Of a stretch of 37,335 nt of DNA, positions 8,213 through 15,918 are shown piece after piece; the first letter of the stretch is position 1; each line of letters starts with the position of its first letter. Both the position numbers and the translations under genes were made by a program. Below the pieces are notes generated by a model that was given only the letters and a program-made list of their open reading frames with translations, made no database searches and was not told the origin of the DNA. The DNA comes from Vulcanimicrobiota bacterium (GTDB lineage Bacteria; Vulcanimicrobiota; Vulcanimicrobiia; Vulcanimicrobiales; Vulcanimicrobiaceae): contig JASHOG010000096.1 of NCBI GenBank assembly GCA_030041225.1, positions 1 to 37,335 of the forward strand, written 5' to 3'.

Positions 8213-9124
8213 ATGCGTAAGCCGCCTGCGCTGCGTCGCGGCGATCGCGTCGGGTTGATCGCTCCTGCGTCGCCGCTTTCGAGTCACGAGATCGAAAAAG
8301 GCATCGAGCACGTGCGCTTGCTGGGGTTGGAACCCGTGCTAGGGCGCTTCGCCGCCGCGTCGAGCGGCTATCTGGCGGGCAATGACCGGGAGCGCGCCGC
8401 TGACTTCAACCGCATGGCGCGTGATCCGGAGATTCGCGGCATCATCGCGCTGCGCGGCGGTTACGGCACGATGCGCATTCTCGACGAGCTCGACTACGCC
8501 GCAATCGCAGCCGATCCGAAGGTCATCATGGGCTTCTCGGATCTCACGGCAGTACTCAACGCCGTCGCGAGGCGCAGCGGTGTCGTGACATTCCACGGTC
8601 CTCTCGCCGCGCGCGAGTCCGTCTTTGACGAAGCGACACTCCGGTACGTCGAACGCGCGTGCATGTCGCCGGAGCCGATCGGTACGCTTCGTGCGACTGA
8701 GGCGCGCGTCGTGCGCGCCGGTACCGCGCGAGGACGGCTCGCAGGCGGTAATCTGAGCCTCGTCTCCGCTTTGGTGGGGACCCCCTGGGCGCCCGCCTTT
8801 CAAGGGGCGCTTCTCCTCCTCGAGGAGACCGAAGAGCAGCCTTATCGCATAGACCGCATGCTGACCCAGTTGCGCCTCTCCGGCGCGCTCGAGGCAACCG
8901 AAGGCATCCTCTTCGGCGCCTGCACGCATTGCGAGGCAAACGGTCCTTCGATGACCGCGGGTCAGGTGATCGCCGACCGGCTTGGCGATCTCGATCGGCC
9001 GGTTCTCGCTGGGCTTCCTTTCGGGCACATTCACGAGCAGTGGGTACTGCCGATCGGCCTCGAGGCCAGGCTCGATGCCCAGAGCTTGAGTCTGGAAATT
9101 CCCGAGGCCGCGGTTCGCCCGTAA
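8213..9124 (+). CDS. ldcA: LD-carboxypeptidase, peptidase family S66 (muramoyltetrapeptide carboxypeptidase)
   Basis: The enzyme removes the terminal D-Ala from cytoplasmic tetrapeptides during peptidoglycan recycling. The family core starts at [21 protein letters not shown], which fixes the ATG at 8213 as the likely start. The frame is open upstream to a GTG at 8063 and an ATG at 8084 that has GGGGGAG three bases before it; these would add 43-50 residues without similarity to the family. The S66 triad can be placed by motif: Ser in GFSDLT, Glu in [17 protein letters not shown] and His in [25 protein letters not shown] matches the conserved RGGYGS loop with Ser replaced by Thr. The gene stands alone between fabF (divergent) and the rpmA promoter. 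Confidence 0.88.
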   Translation: MRKPPALRRGDRVGLIAPASPLSSHEIEKGIEHVRLLGLEPVLGRFAAASSGYLAGNDRERAADFNRMARDPEIRGIIALRGGYGTMRILDELDYAAIAADPKVIMGFSDLTAVLNAVARRSGVVTFHGPLAARESVFDEATLRYVERACMSPEPIGTLRATEARVVRAGTARGRLAGGNLSLVSALVGTPWAPAFQGALLLLEETEEQPYRIDRMLTQLRLSGALEATEGILFGACTHCEANGPSMTAGQVIADRLGDLDRPVLAGLPFGHIHEQWVLPIGLEARLDAQSLSLEIPEAAVRP

Positions 9125-9129
9125 CGTCC

Positions 9130-9158
9130 TTGCCAAGGCCGGGGGCCCCTGTTACAAT
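9130..9158 (+). promoter_or_regulatory. sigma70-type promoter of rpmA, predicted leaderless transcript
   Basis: TTGCCA (9130-9135), a 17-bp spacer and TACAAT (9153-9158) make a near-consensus promoter, strengthened by an extended -10 TG at 9150-9151. The expected transcription start (7-9 bases after the -10) is 9165-9167, and the rpmA ATG begins at 9168. There is no ribosome binding site, so the mRNA should be leaderless or nearly so. Confidence 0.75.
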
Positions 9159-9167
9159 CACGCGGCT

Positions 9168-9446
9168 ATGGTCCGCTTTGATCTCCAACTCTTCGCGACG
9201 AAGAAGGGAGCCGGCTCGACCCGCAATGGCCGCGATTCGAACGCTCAGCGCTTGGGTGTCAAGAGGTTCGGCGGTGAGCGCGTGGTCGCAGGGAACGTCA
9301 TCGTGCGCCAGCGCGGGACGCAGTTCCATCCCGGTGAGAACGTCGGCATGGGGAAGGACCACACGATCTTCGCGCTCGTCGCAGGCACGGTCGAGTTCAC
9401 CGACCGCCGCAACCGCAAGCACGTCAACGTTAGGTCCGCAGCCTAA
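9168..9446 (+). CDS. rpmA: 50S ribosomal protein L27 with N-terminal extension
   Basis: L27 lies near the peptidyl-transferase centre. The 92-aa sequence is unmistakable: [25 protein letters not shown], then [29 protein letters not shown]. It begins [14 protein letters not shown], the kind of short extension ending in LQ-F-A that in Firmicutes is removed by the Prp protease so that the mature N-terminus can reach the catalytic centre. The usual upstream partners rplU and prp (ysxB) are absent here; the preceding gene is ldcA. The ATG is fixed by the promoter position just upstream. Confidence 0.96.
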   Translation: MVRFDLQLFATKKGAGSTRNGRDSNAQRLGVKRFGGERVVAGNVIVRQRGTQFHPGENVGMGKDHTIFALVAGTVEFTDRRNRKHVNVRSAA

Positions 9447-9462
9447 TTTTCGATAGAACGCT

Positions 9463-9549
9463 CGGATTTCGCCCATGCGGGTTTCGCCTCGGGGCTCATT
9501 TACCGCAGTAAACCTCGCCCGCTCGGCTCCTACGCCTGAGCGAAATCTG
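9463..9549 (+). promoter_or_regulatory. possible structured RNA leader between rpmA and obgE
   Basis: The 111-bp spacer can fold as a closed element. An outer stem pairs CGGATTTCGC (9463-9472) with GCGAAATCTG (9540-9549), with one G-U pair. A second stem pairs GCGGG (9477-9481) with CCCGC (9518-9522). Inside are a small GCC-TCGG-GGC hairpin (9486-9495) and TTTAC-CGCA-GTAAA (9499-9512). The outer stem ends eight bases before the obgE GTG, which has no Shine-Dalgarno sequence. Folding is by eye only, and it could be chance in GC-rich DNA. Confidence 0.3.
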
Positions 9550-9557
9550 CGCTTTCT

Positions 9558-10820
9558 GTGCAGTTCATCGACGAAGCAACGGTAAACGTCGCGGCCGGGA
9601 ACGGCGGCGACGGCATCGTAGCGTGGCGGCGCGAGAAGTATATCCCGAAAGGTGGTCCGGCGGGCGGTGACGGCGGCGCAGGCGGGAGCGTTTTCCTCGA
9701 GGCGACGAGCGCGCTCTCCACGCTCGTCGAGTTTCGTTACCGGCGCAGCTTCGAGGCGGAATCCGGTAAGAACGGCGGCAGCTCCAACAAGTCGGGGCGC
9801 AGCGGTGAGGATCTCACGATCCACGTTCCCGCGGGTACACTTATCTATCGTTCATATGAAGGAAGATCCGAGGCACTCATCGCCGACCTCGCACAGCCCG
9901 GTGAACGCGTGCTCGTCGCCAAGGGCGGACGCGGCGGCCTCGGCAATCAGCATTTTGCAACGAGCGTGCGCCAAGCGCCACGGTTTGCAGAGCGCGGAGA
10001 ACCGGGTCAGCGTTGCACGCTCCGTCTTGAACTGAAGCTTCTCGCCGACTGCGGGATCGTCGGCGTTCCCAACGCGGGAAAATCGACGCTCCTCTCCGTC
10101 GTTTCGGCCGCGCGGCCGAAGATCGCCGACTATCCGTTTACGACGCTCGAACCACAGCTCGGCGTCGTACGCATCTCCGACGAAGAGTCTTTCGTGCTCG
10201 TCGATGTCCCGGGGCTCATCGAAGGCGCGCACGAAGGCGCGGGACTCGGCGACCGGTTCCTGCGACACGTCGAGCGCACGCGGGTTCTCCTCCACTTGCT
10301 CGATGGCGCGAAGCCGTTCGAGGAGATCGTGCACGACAGGACGACGATCGAGAATGAGCTGCGCGCTTGGAACGAGAGCTTGGTCGAGAAGCCGATGCTC
10401 CTCTGCCTCTCGAAACTCGACCTTCCCGATGCGCGCCGGAGCCTCTCCCTGCTGCGGGAGCGATTCGGTGAAGTTCACGGCGTCAGCGCCGTCACCGGAG
10501 AGGGCGTGCGCGAGCTCCTGTACGCCGTCACGCGCGCGATCGCCGCTGCGCCGCAGCCTCCAGAAGCGCAGCCGGAGGCGCGTATCGATCTCGTGCCGCG
10601 CGCAGATTTCTCGATCGAGCGCACGAACGATGGAAGCTTCGTCGTTCTCGGCGAGCGCATCGAGCGGCTCGCCGCTATGACGAACTTCGAATCCGATGAG
10701 GCGCTTGCGCGCTTCGAGCAGGCTCTCGAGCGCATCGGCGTCGAGCGGCGGCTGCGAGAGATGGGCGCCTCCGAAGGGGACACGGTGCGGATCGGCGCGT
10801 ATGAGTTCACGTACTCGTGA
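9558..10820 (+). CDS. obgE: Obg-type GTPase, ribosome assembly factor
   Basis: ObgE binds the 50S subunit and couples ribosome assembly to nucleotide state. The 420-aa protein has the glycine-rich Obg domain (1-158), including NGGDGIVAWRREKY and GGPAGGDGG. The GTPase domain follows, with G1 GVPNAGKST (169-177), a DYPFTTLEP switch I and DVPGLIEGAHEGAGLG (G3). A C-terminal OCT domain (about 345-420) ends in DTVRIGAYEFTY. All motifs are intact. The start is GTG at 9558 because the family begins with MFxD; the gene follows rpmA as in most bacteria. It overlaps nadD by 4 bp (GTGA), which suggests translational coupling. Confidence 0.96.
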   Translation: MQFIDEATVNVAAGNGGDGIVAWRREKYIPKGGPAGGDGGAGGSVFLEATSALSTLVEFRYRRSFEAESGKNGGSSNKSGRSGEDLTIHVPAGTLIYRSYEGRSEALIADLAQPGERVLVAKGGRGGLGNQHFATSVRQAPRFAERGEPGQRCTLRLELKLLADCGIVGVPNAGKSTLLSVVSAARPKIADYPFTTLEPQLGVVRISDEESFVLVDVPGLIEGAHEGAGLGDRFLRHVERTRVLLHLLDGAKPFEEIVHDRTTIENELRAWNESLVEKPMLLCLSKLDLPDARRSLSLLRERFGEVHGVSAVTGEGVRELLYAVTRAIAAAPQPPEAQPEARIDLVPRADFSIERTNDGSFVVLGERIERLAAMTNFESDEALARFEQALERIGVERRLREMGASEGDTVRIGAYEFTYS

Positions 10821-11431
10821 AGGTCGGCATCTTCGGCGGGACATTCGATCCCGTACACAACCTGCATCTCTTCATCGCTGAGGCGGTGCGTCGTCTCGAG
10901 GGGCTCGATCGCGTACTCTTTGTCCCGGCGAACCACCAGCACTACCGACCGCAGCCGCTCGCCTCAATCGAGGATCGCTGCGCCATGGTGCGCGCGGCGA
11001 TCGCAGGCAATGACGCGTTCCTCTTCGACGACACCGATCTGCGCGATGACGCAAGTGGGTACACGGCCGACCTCATTCCCGCACTGCGAGAGCGCCATGC
11101 AGGGGCGGCTTTTACCTTCATCATCGGGGCAGATTCACTCGTCAACTCGCAGTGGGTACGCTTCGACGAGGTGCTCGAGTCTTTAGATCGATTCGTGATC
11201 GCTCCGAGAGCGGGTATCCGCCCGGAGGCGGTAGAGCGCGCGATCGCGACGGTTGAAGGCCCTCTTCGCGAAAGGATTCGCGTGCTCAACCTGCCGGAGC
11301 TTCCGGAGTCGGGAACGCTGCTGCGATCGCTCCTCGCGCAGCGGCAGTCGGTTCGCTATCTCGTTCCTGAGGCCGTTTGGACGTACATCGTCGCGCACGA
11401 GTTGTATGGCTATGACACGTCGGCGCTCTAG
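10817..11431 (+). CDS. nadD: nicotinate-nucleotide adenylyltransferase
   Basis: NadD converts nicotinate mononucleotide and ATP to deamido-NAD in the NAD pathway. The 204-aa protein opens with GIFGGTFDPVHNLHL, the nucleotidyltransferase T/HxGH-type motif with both histidines kept. The C-terminal part has LPESGTLLRSLLAQRQSVRYLVPEAVWTYI, matching the family ISSTxIR...YLVPxxVxxYI block, although the ISST part is altered to ESGT. The start is a GTG overlapping the obgE stop. The obgE-nadD pairing is widespread, which supports the call. rsfS, often next, is not found; a DUF3465 lipoprotein follows instead. Confidence 0.93.
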   Translation: MKVGIFGGTFDPVHNLHLFIAEAVRRLEGLDRVLFVPANHQHYRPQPLASIEDRCAMVRAAIAGNDAFLFDDTDLRDDASGYTADLIPALRERHAGAAFTFIIGADSLVNSQWVRFDEVLESLDRFVIAPRAGIRPEAVERAIATVEGPLRERIRVLNLPELPESGTLLRSLLAQRQSVRYLVPEAVWTYIVAHELYGYDTSAL

Positions 11432-11825
11432 GCGATACTGCGGGGCTATGCTCGCGGTCGCGCTGTGCGGCTGCACGCCGGGGCCGAACGACGCAGCCGT
11501 GTGCAGTGCGTTTTCGCAGATGCACAGCGGCGTCGAAGTCACCGCCGATGGCCGCGTCGTTCACGTGTTCGGAACGAGTGTCGGCCCGAGCGGCCCGCAC
11601 GAGGGATTTCTCCTGTCCCTGCGTAGCGGCTGCGCGCTCGTCGTACGCGTCGAGACGAATGTTGCCTTCACCGGTCCGATCCCGCTGCACACCGGCGACA
11701 CGGTCGTCGCGAGAGGTGAGTACGAGTACGATCCGAGCGGCGGCGTCATCCACTTCACCCATCGCGAGCTGCGCGGGCGCCATGCGGGCGGATATGTCGA
11801 AACCGGCGGGCGCTTCTACTGGTAA
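11406..11825 (+). CDS. DUF3465 family lipoprotein
   Basis: The 139-aa product starts with a basic segment (MAMTRRRSRRYCG), a short hydrophobic core (AMLAVAL) and a lipobox-like LCGC, so it is probably exported and lipid-anchored. The rest matches DUF3465: VVHVFGT, HEGFLLSL, then TGDTVVARGEYEYDPSGGVIHFTHRE and GGYVETGGRFYW at the end. The family is a small beta-rich domain of unknown role. Starts at 11412 or 11448 are possible, but the latter would lose the charged n-region. The gene is squeezed between its neighbours: its 5' end overlaps nadD by 26 bp and its 3' end overlaps maf by about 30 bp, in different frames. Confidence 0.75.
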   Translation: MAMTRRRSRRYCGAMLAVALCGCTPGPNDAAVCSAFSQMHSGVEVTADGRVVHVFGTSVGPSGPHEGFLLSLRSGCALVVRVETNVAFTGPIPLHTGDTVVARGEYEYDPSGGVIHFTHRELRGRHAGGYVETGGRFYW

Positions 11826-12414
11826 GGAGCTGCGGGAGATCGTCCTCGCGAGCGGCTCCCCGCGGCGCTTGGAGCTCTTGCGAAGCCTCGGCTTCGCTGT
11901 GGAAGTCGCCCGCAGCGGATACGATGAGCCCAACGACGAGAGGCTTGCGCCTCCAGAGCTCGCCGCTCACCACGCCCGCGCAAAACTCGACCTCGTTCGC
12001 CCGCGTTTTCCCGCGGCCGCGGTCGTCGCAGCCGATACCGTCGTCGATCTCGACGGGCACTCTCTCGGGAAGCCGAACGACGCTCGTGAAGCCGCCATCA
12101 TGCTTCGGTCGCTCTCTGGGCGCTCGCACCGCGTGCACTCCGCCTACGCGCTCGCCCTTCCGGGTGCGCAGGCGCCGCTCGAGCGCCTCTCGACGACCCT
12201 CGTCCGCTTCCACCACCTAAGCGAGGACGAGATCGCGGCCTACGTCGCGACCGGCGAGCCGATGGACAAAGCCGGGGCGTACGGCATACAGGGCCGAGCG
12301 ACTGCTCTCGTCGAGACGATCGACGGAGACTATTGTACCGTCGTCGGCTTCCCCCTCGGCGATTTCATCCGCACGTTGCAGGACTTGGGATTTAGGCTTC
12401 CGAGCGCGAAGTGA
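11794..12414 (+). CDS. maf: Maf family nucleoside-triphosphate pyrophosphatase
   Basis: Maf proteins hydrolyse dTTP/UTP or modified nucleotides to monophosphates and are linked to cell division control. The sequence shows VLASGSPRRLELL near the N-terminus, AADTVVDLDGHSLGKP in the middle, LSGRSHRVHSA, and DKAGAYGIQGRATALVETIDGDYCTVVGFPL. This is the complete motif set, with the catalytic Asp in AADTVV. The first in-frame ATG near the conserved region is at 11794, inside the lipoprotein gene, giving 206 aa; no closer ATG/GTG/TTG exists before VLASGS. It precedes mreC by 13 bp, and maf-mreBCD linkage is common. I see which subfamily it resembles only loosely, so the substrate is open. Confidence 0.92.
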   Translation: MSKPAGASTGKELREIVLASGSPRRLELLRSLGFAVEVARSGYDEPNDERLAPPELAAHHARAKLDLVRPRFPAAAVVAADTVVDLDGHSLGKPNDAREAAIMLRSLSGRSHRVHSAYALALPGAQAPLERLSTTLVRFHHLSEDEIAAYVATGEPMDKAGAYGIQGRATALVETIDGDYCTVVGFPLGDFIRTLQDLGFRLPSAK

Positions 12415-12427
12415 ATCACTCGCCCCC

Positions 12428-13228
12428 GTGTACCAAGACGAACGCAAACTTCTCGCGCTGATCGGCGTCATCGTCGTCGCCGGAGTTCTCCTATTCGTCC
12501 AAATAGGAGCCGCTCGCAGCGGGCGTCCGGGGCCGATCATATGGGCGGGGTCAACGGCAGTCGCCTTCGTCGAGCAAGTCGCCTCGGCATTCATCGATGG
12601 CGTGCGCGGCGCAGGTGGGACCGTGCTTTCGGTTCCGCAGATGAGCCGTCAGAACGCGTCGTTGCGCGCGCAAAACGAGCAGCTTCAGGCGGAGAACGCC
12701 CGCCTCCAGGAAGAGATTGCGGCGGAGGCGTCGACTGCGGCGATCGACCCGGTGGTACGGGACGATCCCGACGGCATCGAGGCGCGCGTCATAGGCTTCC
12801 CGCCGGAGAACGAGTCGCGCACCGTGACGATTGACCGCGGATCCCGGGCGGGTGTGAAAGCGGACGACGGCGTCATCGCACCGGAGGGTGTCGTAGGGCG
12901 TATAGCAGAGGTCGGCCCATTCTCGAGCACCGTGTTGCTCATCACCGACTATACCAGCCGAATTCCCGCGATCGTTCGGCGCGGACGCTGGTGGGGCATC
13001 GCGCAGGGAAATCTCACGAGCGTTCGGTTGCAGTACGTCTCACAAGATGCTACCCTGCGCGTCGGCGACGTCGTCGTGACGGGAAATGGCCGCTCGTTCG
13101 ACTCCGGAGTGCCGATCGGTACGATCGTCGAGATCGACCACAACGACGCCGCGCTCTACCAGACCGCCGTCCTTCGCCCGGCCGTAGAGCTCGGTGCACT
13201 CGATCGCGTTGTCGTACTCTCGAAGTAA
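12428..13228 (+). CDS. mreC: rod shape-determining protein MreC
   Basis: MreC is a periplasmic scaffold of the elongasome. The 266-aa protein has one N-terminal membrane segment (about 7-28) and a short coiled coil (about 72-100, SRQNASLRAQNEQLQAEN). The beta domains follow, with ARVIGFPPENESRTVTIDRGSRAGVKADDGVIAPEGVVG, then TDYTSRIPAIV and GDVVVTGNGRSFDSGVPIGTI. These are standard MreC motifs. The start is GTG. It sits in maf-mreC-mreD-mrdA; mreB is not in the window. Confidence 0.94.
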   Translation: MYQDERKLLALIGVIVVAGVLLFVQIGAARSGRPGPIIWAGSTAVAFVEQVASAFIDGVRGAGGTVLSVPQMSRQNASLRAQNEQLQAENARLQEEIAAEASTAAIDPVVRDDPDGIEARVIGFPPENESRTVTIDRGSRAGVKADDGVIAPEGVVGRIAEVGPFSSTVLLITDYTSRIPAIVRRGRWWGIAQGNLTSVRLQYVSQDATLRVGDVVVTGNGRSFDSGVPIGTIVEIDHNDAALYQTAVLRPAVELGALDRVVVLSK

Positions 13229-13748
13229 AGCGCCGCCGCGCTACACCGGCCCCGCCGTTCGTGTGGCTGCGGCGTGGCTCATCGTGGCGCTCGTCGTTCA
13301 AGCGACGCTCATGCATTATGCCGTCGTGCGGGGTGTCGAGCCAAGTCTCGTGCTCGTGGCGGTCGTCTGGTACGCGATGCGCGCAGATGCGTGGCGAGCG
13401 ACGCTCTATGGCTTTTTTGCCGGCCTCGGAGAGGATCTGATCGCTTTCGACGCCGGCGGCGCGTGGACGTTCTCGACGGCGATCGCTGCGTTCCTCGCCT
13501 CGCTGCCGACGCGGCGCTTTTTCGAAGATTCTATACCGCTCCTCATGCTCGTCACGGCCTGCGCGACGCTCGTGCGCGCGGTCATCTTCTGGAGCGTCTT
13601 GACGATTGAGGGCTACCCGCCCGGGCTTGGAACGCTCCACTTTCATGAGGCGCTCCTGCAAGCGGTGCTCAATGCCGCGCTCGCGGGTGCCGTCATGCTC
13701 GTCGCGCGGCGCTGGGAACGGCGCGGCATCTCTCGGCGGCGGCGATGA
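13194..13748 (+). CDS. mreD: rod shape-determining protein MreD
   Basis: This small membrane protein sits between mreC and the PBP2 gene, where mreD is expected. It is strongly hydrophobic with about four to five membrane segments (AAWLIVALVVQATLM, LVLVAVVWYAM, GFFAGLGEDL, IPLLMLVTACATLV, VLNAALAGAVMLV). The GFFAGLGEDLIAFDAGG loop resembles the conserved GxxxGLxxDxxxxxxxG of MreD. Sequence conservation in the family is low, so context carries much weight. The listed GTG start overlaps mreC by 35 bp; another GTG at 13263 would sit just before the first membrane segment. The 3' end overlaps the PBP2 gene by 4 bp. Confidence 0.85.
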   Translation: MHSIALSYSRSKAPPRYTGPAVRVAAAWLIVALVVQATLMHYAVVRGVEPSLVLVAVVWYAMRADAWRATLYGFFAGLGEDLIAFDAGGAWTFSTAIAAFLASLPTRRFFEDSIPLLMLVTACATLVRAVIFWSVLTIEGYPPGLGTLHFHEALLQAVLNAALAGAVMLVARRWERRGISRRRR

Positions 13749-15601
13749 CGCCGCTTCGCCCCGCGCGTAGGCGCATCTCGTGGGAACGACCGCCGCTTCG
13801 AATCATCGTCTTTGCGATCGTGATGCTCGTCGCGCTCATGGTGCTCGCGGTACGTCTGGCGATCATCCAACTTCTGGATGGTGCGACGTATCGCGCGCAG
13901 GCACAAGAGAACCAGATTCGCCTCATCCGCGTTGCGGCGCCACGCGGACTCATGTACGATCGGAACGGCATCGTCATCGCACGTAGCCGCCCCTCGTTCG
14001 TCGTCGCGCTCATTCCATCGGAGATCGAGAGCCTTGCGCACGAGATGCACGTTCTGTCACAAACCATCGGTGTGCCGGAGCGCTCCCTCATGGAGCGGCT
14101 CTTCCACCACCACGGCATCGACTACACGAGCTTCTCGCAGATCGTCGCGAACGAACCGTACGGCCCGATCATCCTCGCGGTCGATCTCCCGGTTCCCACG
14201 GTTGCACGGCTCTCGGAGATTCTCACCGACCTTCCCGGCATCGACGTCGAGGTGCAGCCTATTCGTGACTACCCATACGACGAGATCGGATCGCACATCA
14301 TCGGCTACGTCGGCGAAATCAGTGAAACGGAGTATGCGCGCCTGCGCAGGTTCGGCTATTCGCCGAACGACGTGATTGGGAAAGATGGGCTTGAAGCGGA
14401 GTACGACACGTATCTGCGCGGGCAGCCGGGCGGCGAGCAGATCGAAGTCGATGCCTCGGGGCAGGTCGTGCGCGGAGCGGAGTTTCCGCAGAAACCCGCC
14501 ATCCCAGGTGATGCACTCGTCACGACGATCGACTGGCGGTTGCAGCGCATCGCCGAGTACGCCCTCGCGGCCGGCATCAGGAGTTGGGGGCACGGGCAGC
14601 CGCTCTCGGGCGCAGTCGTTGCCGAGGATCCGTACACCGGTGGAATCCTCGCACTCGCAAGTTATCCCAACTTCGATCCGAATGCGTTTGCGCGAGAAGA
14701 CTCGCAGCAGGTCGAGGCCTATCTCACGTCGCCGCTCGAGCCGCTCTTCGATCGCGCAATCGCCGCAGCAACACCGACCGGCTCGACGTTCAAGATGGTT
14801 ACCGGGTCTGCCGCGCTCACCGAGGGCGTCGTCAAGGTGGACCAAGTCGTCTATGACAGCGGCGAATGGGACTGCGGCGGCTACATCGCGCGCGACATCG
14901 CGGCAGGAGGACTCGGCGACACGACATTCATTCCTGCGCTCGCCGCTTCGAGCGACGGTTATTTCTACCGGCTCTCCTGGTATCTGGGCAACGAACGCCT
15001 GCGGAAGTGGGCGCTGCTCTTCGGTCTGGATCAGCTCACCGGCGTCGATCTTCCCGGCGAAGGACAGGGAAACTGGCCAACCGACGCATGGATGGAACGC
15101 ACGTACAACCTGCCGCTCGAACCGAGCGATGCGTGCTTCCTCGGCATCGGACAAGGCGCGATGCAAGCGACACCGCTCCAAATGGCAAACGTTGCCTCCG
15201 CGGTTATCAACGGCGGCACGCTCTATAGCCCGCACGTCGTCAGCCAGATCGTTACACCAACCGGCGCCCTCGTCCGGCGCATGCCCATTCGGATTCTGCG
15301 CACGATTCCGGCCTCGCCGCAGGCGCTCGCAGCGGTTCGGGCCGGAATGGCCCGCGTCACGGATCCGGGCGGAACAGCGTACGGCCTCGCGATAGCAGGG
15401 CTGCCGTTCTCCGGGAAGACCGGTACTGTTGAGACCGAAGGCGGGCACGGTCCGAACACGACGTGGTTCGTCTGCTGGGTGCCCACCGATCATCCGAAGT
15501 TCGCGATGGCGGTGTTCGTCGACCGTAGCGGCGGTTACGGCGCCAGCGTCGCGGCGCCGATCGCACGCGCGATCCTTGTGCAGTACTTTAGAAAGAAGTA
15601 G
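13745..15601 (+). CDS. mrdA: penicillin-binding protein 2, peptidoglycan DD-transpeptidase
   Basis: PBP2 cross-links peptidoglycan in side-wall growth together with RodA and MreCD. The 618-aa protein has a single membrane anchor (about 19-43) and a dimerisation domain beginning VAAPRGLMYDRNG. The transpeptidase domain has SxxK at Ser347-Lys350 (TGSTFK), SxD at 402-404 (SSDGYFY, the SxD form usual in PBP2) and KTG at 558-560 (SGKTGTVE). Length is normal. It overlaps mreD by 4 bp and ends the rightward group; rodA is not next to it. Its last 14 bp overlap the 3' end of the opposing gene at 15588. Confidence 0.95.
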   Translation: MTPLRPARRRISWERPPLRIIVFAIVMLVALMVLAVRLAIIQLLDGATYRAQAQENQIRLIRVAAPRGLMYDRNGIVIARSRPSFVVALIPSEIESLAHEMHVLSQTIGVPERSLMERLFHHHGIDYTSFSQIVANEPYGPIILAVDLPVPTVARLSEILTDLPGIDVEVQPIRDYPYDEIGSHIIGYVGEISETEYARLRRFGYSPNDVIGKDGLEAEYDTYLRGQPGGEQIEVDASGQVVRGAEFPQKPAIPGDALVTTIDWRLQRIAEYALAAGIRSWGHGQPLSGAVVAEDPYTGGILALASYPNFDPNAFAREDSQQVEAYLTSPLEPLFDRAIAAATPTGSTFKMVTGSAALTEGVVKVDQVVYDSGEWDCGGYIARDIAAGGLGDTTFIPALAASSDGYFYRLSWYLGNERLRKWALLFGLDQLTGVDLPGEGQGNWPTDAWMERTYNLPLEPSDACFLGIGQGAMQATPLQMANVASAVINGGTLYSPHVVSQIVTPTGALVRRMPIRILRTIPASPQALAAVRAGMARVTDPGGTAYGLAIAGLPFSGKTGTVETEGGHGPNTTWFVCWVPTDHPKFAMAVFVDRSGGYGASVAAPIARAILVQYFRKK

Positions 15602-15917
15602 GCTCGTCGGTTCGCACCGCGATCAGCGTCTGCCAGATCGCTTCGCGCACCCGAGCATCGGGCTCGTCGGCGAGCGCAGCCTCGAGCACCGCTGTGGCCC
15701 ACGTACTCGCGACGACGCCGAGCCGCGCGACGATTGCACGACGCTCTTGCGCGTCGAGTGCTGCGGTGTCGGCGAGAATCGTCGCGGTCCAGCTCGCGCT
15801 TGGCGGGTAGAGCGCGATCGCAGACGCTGCAGCCTCCCGCGCAGCGCGATGGCGCTCGGCCGCGACGTAGACTGCCGCCGCAAGAAGCAGTATGACGAGA
15901 ACGCCGATGAGCGGCAC
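15588..15917 (-). CDS. small membrane-anchored HEAT-like protein (B')
   Basis: I do not recognise a named family. The likely product is about 109 aa: an N-terminal membrane segment (PLIGVLVILLLAAAVYVAA), a basic flank (ERHRAAR) suggesting a cytoplasmic C-terminus, and a helical HEAT-repeat-like body. It aligns with the protein at 16557 over nearly 58 residues. Shared points are the Trp-Thr pair, the acidic stretch ALDAQERRAIVARL against GLSDCARCDLVFAV, and VLEAALADEPDARVREA against LLEYALQDPSEGVALAA. The GTG start at 15917 is one base after the stop of the preceding gene; the frame is open further up (to 16049), but that part has no membrane-like or other protein features. The 3' end overlaps the PBP2 gene tail to tail by 14 bp. 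Confidence 0.65.
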   Translation of the reverse strand: MPLIGVLVILLLAAAVYVAAERHRAAREAAASAIALYPPSASWTATILADTAALDAQERRAIVARLGVVASTWATAVLEAALADEPDARVREAIWQTLIAVRTDEPTSF

Positions 15918-15918
15918 G

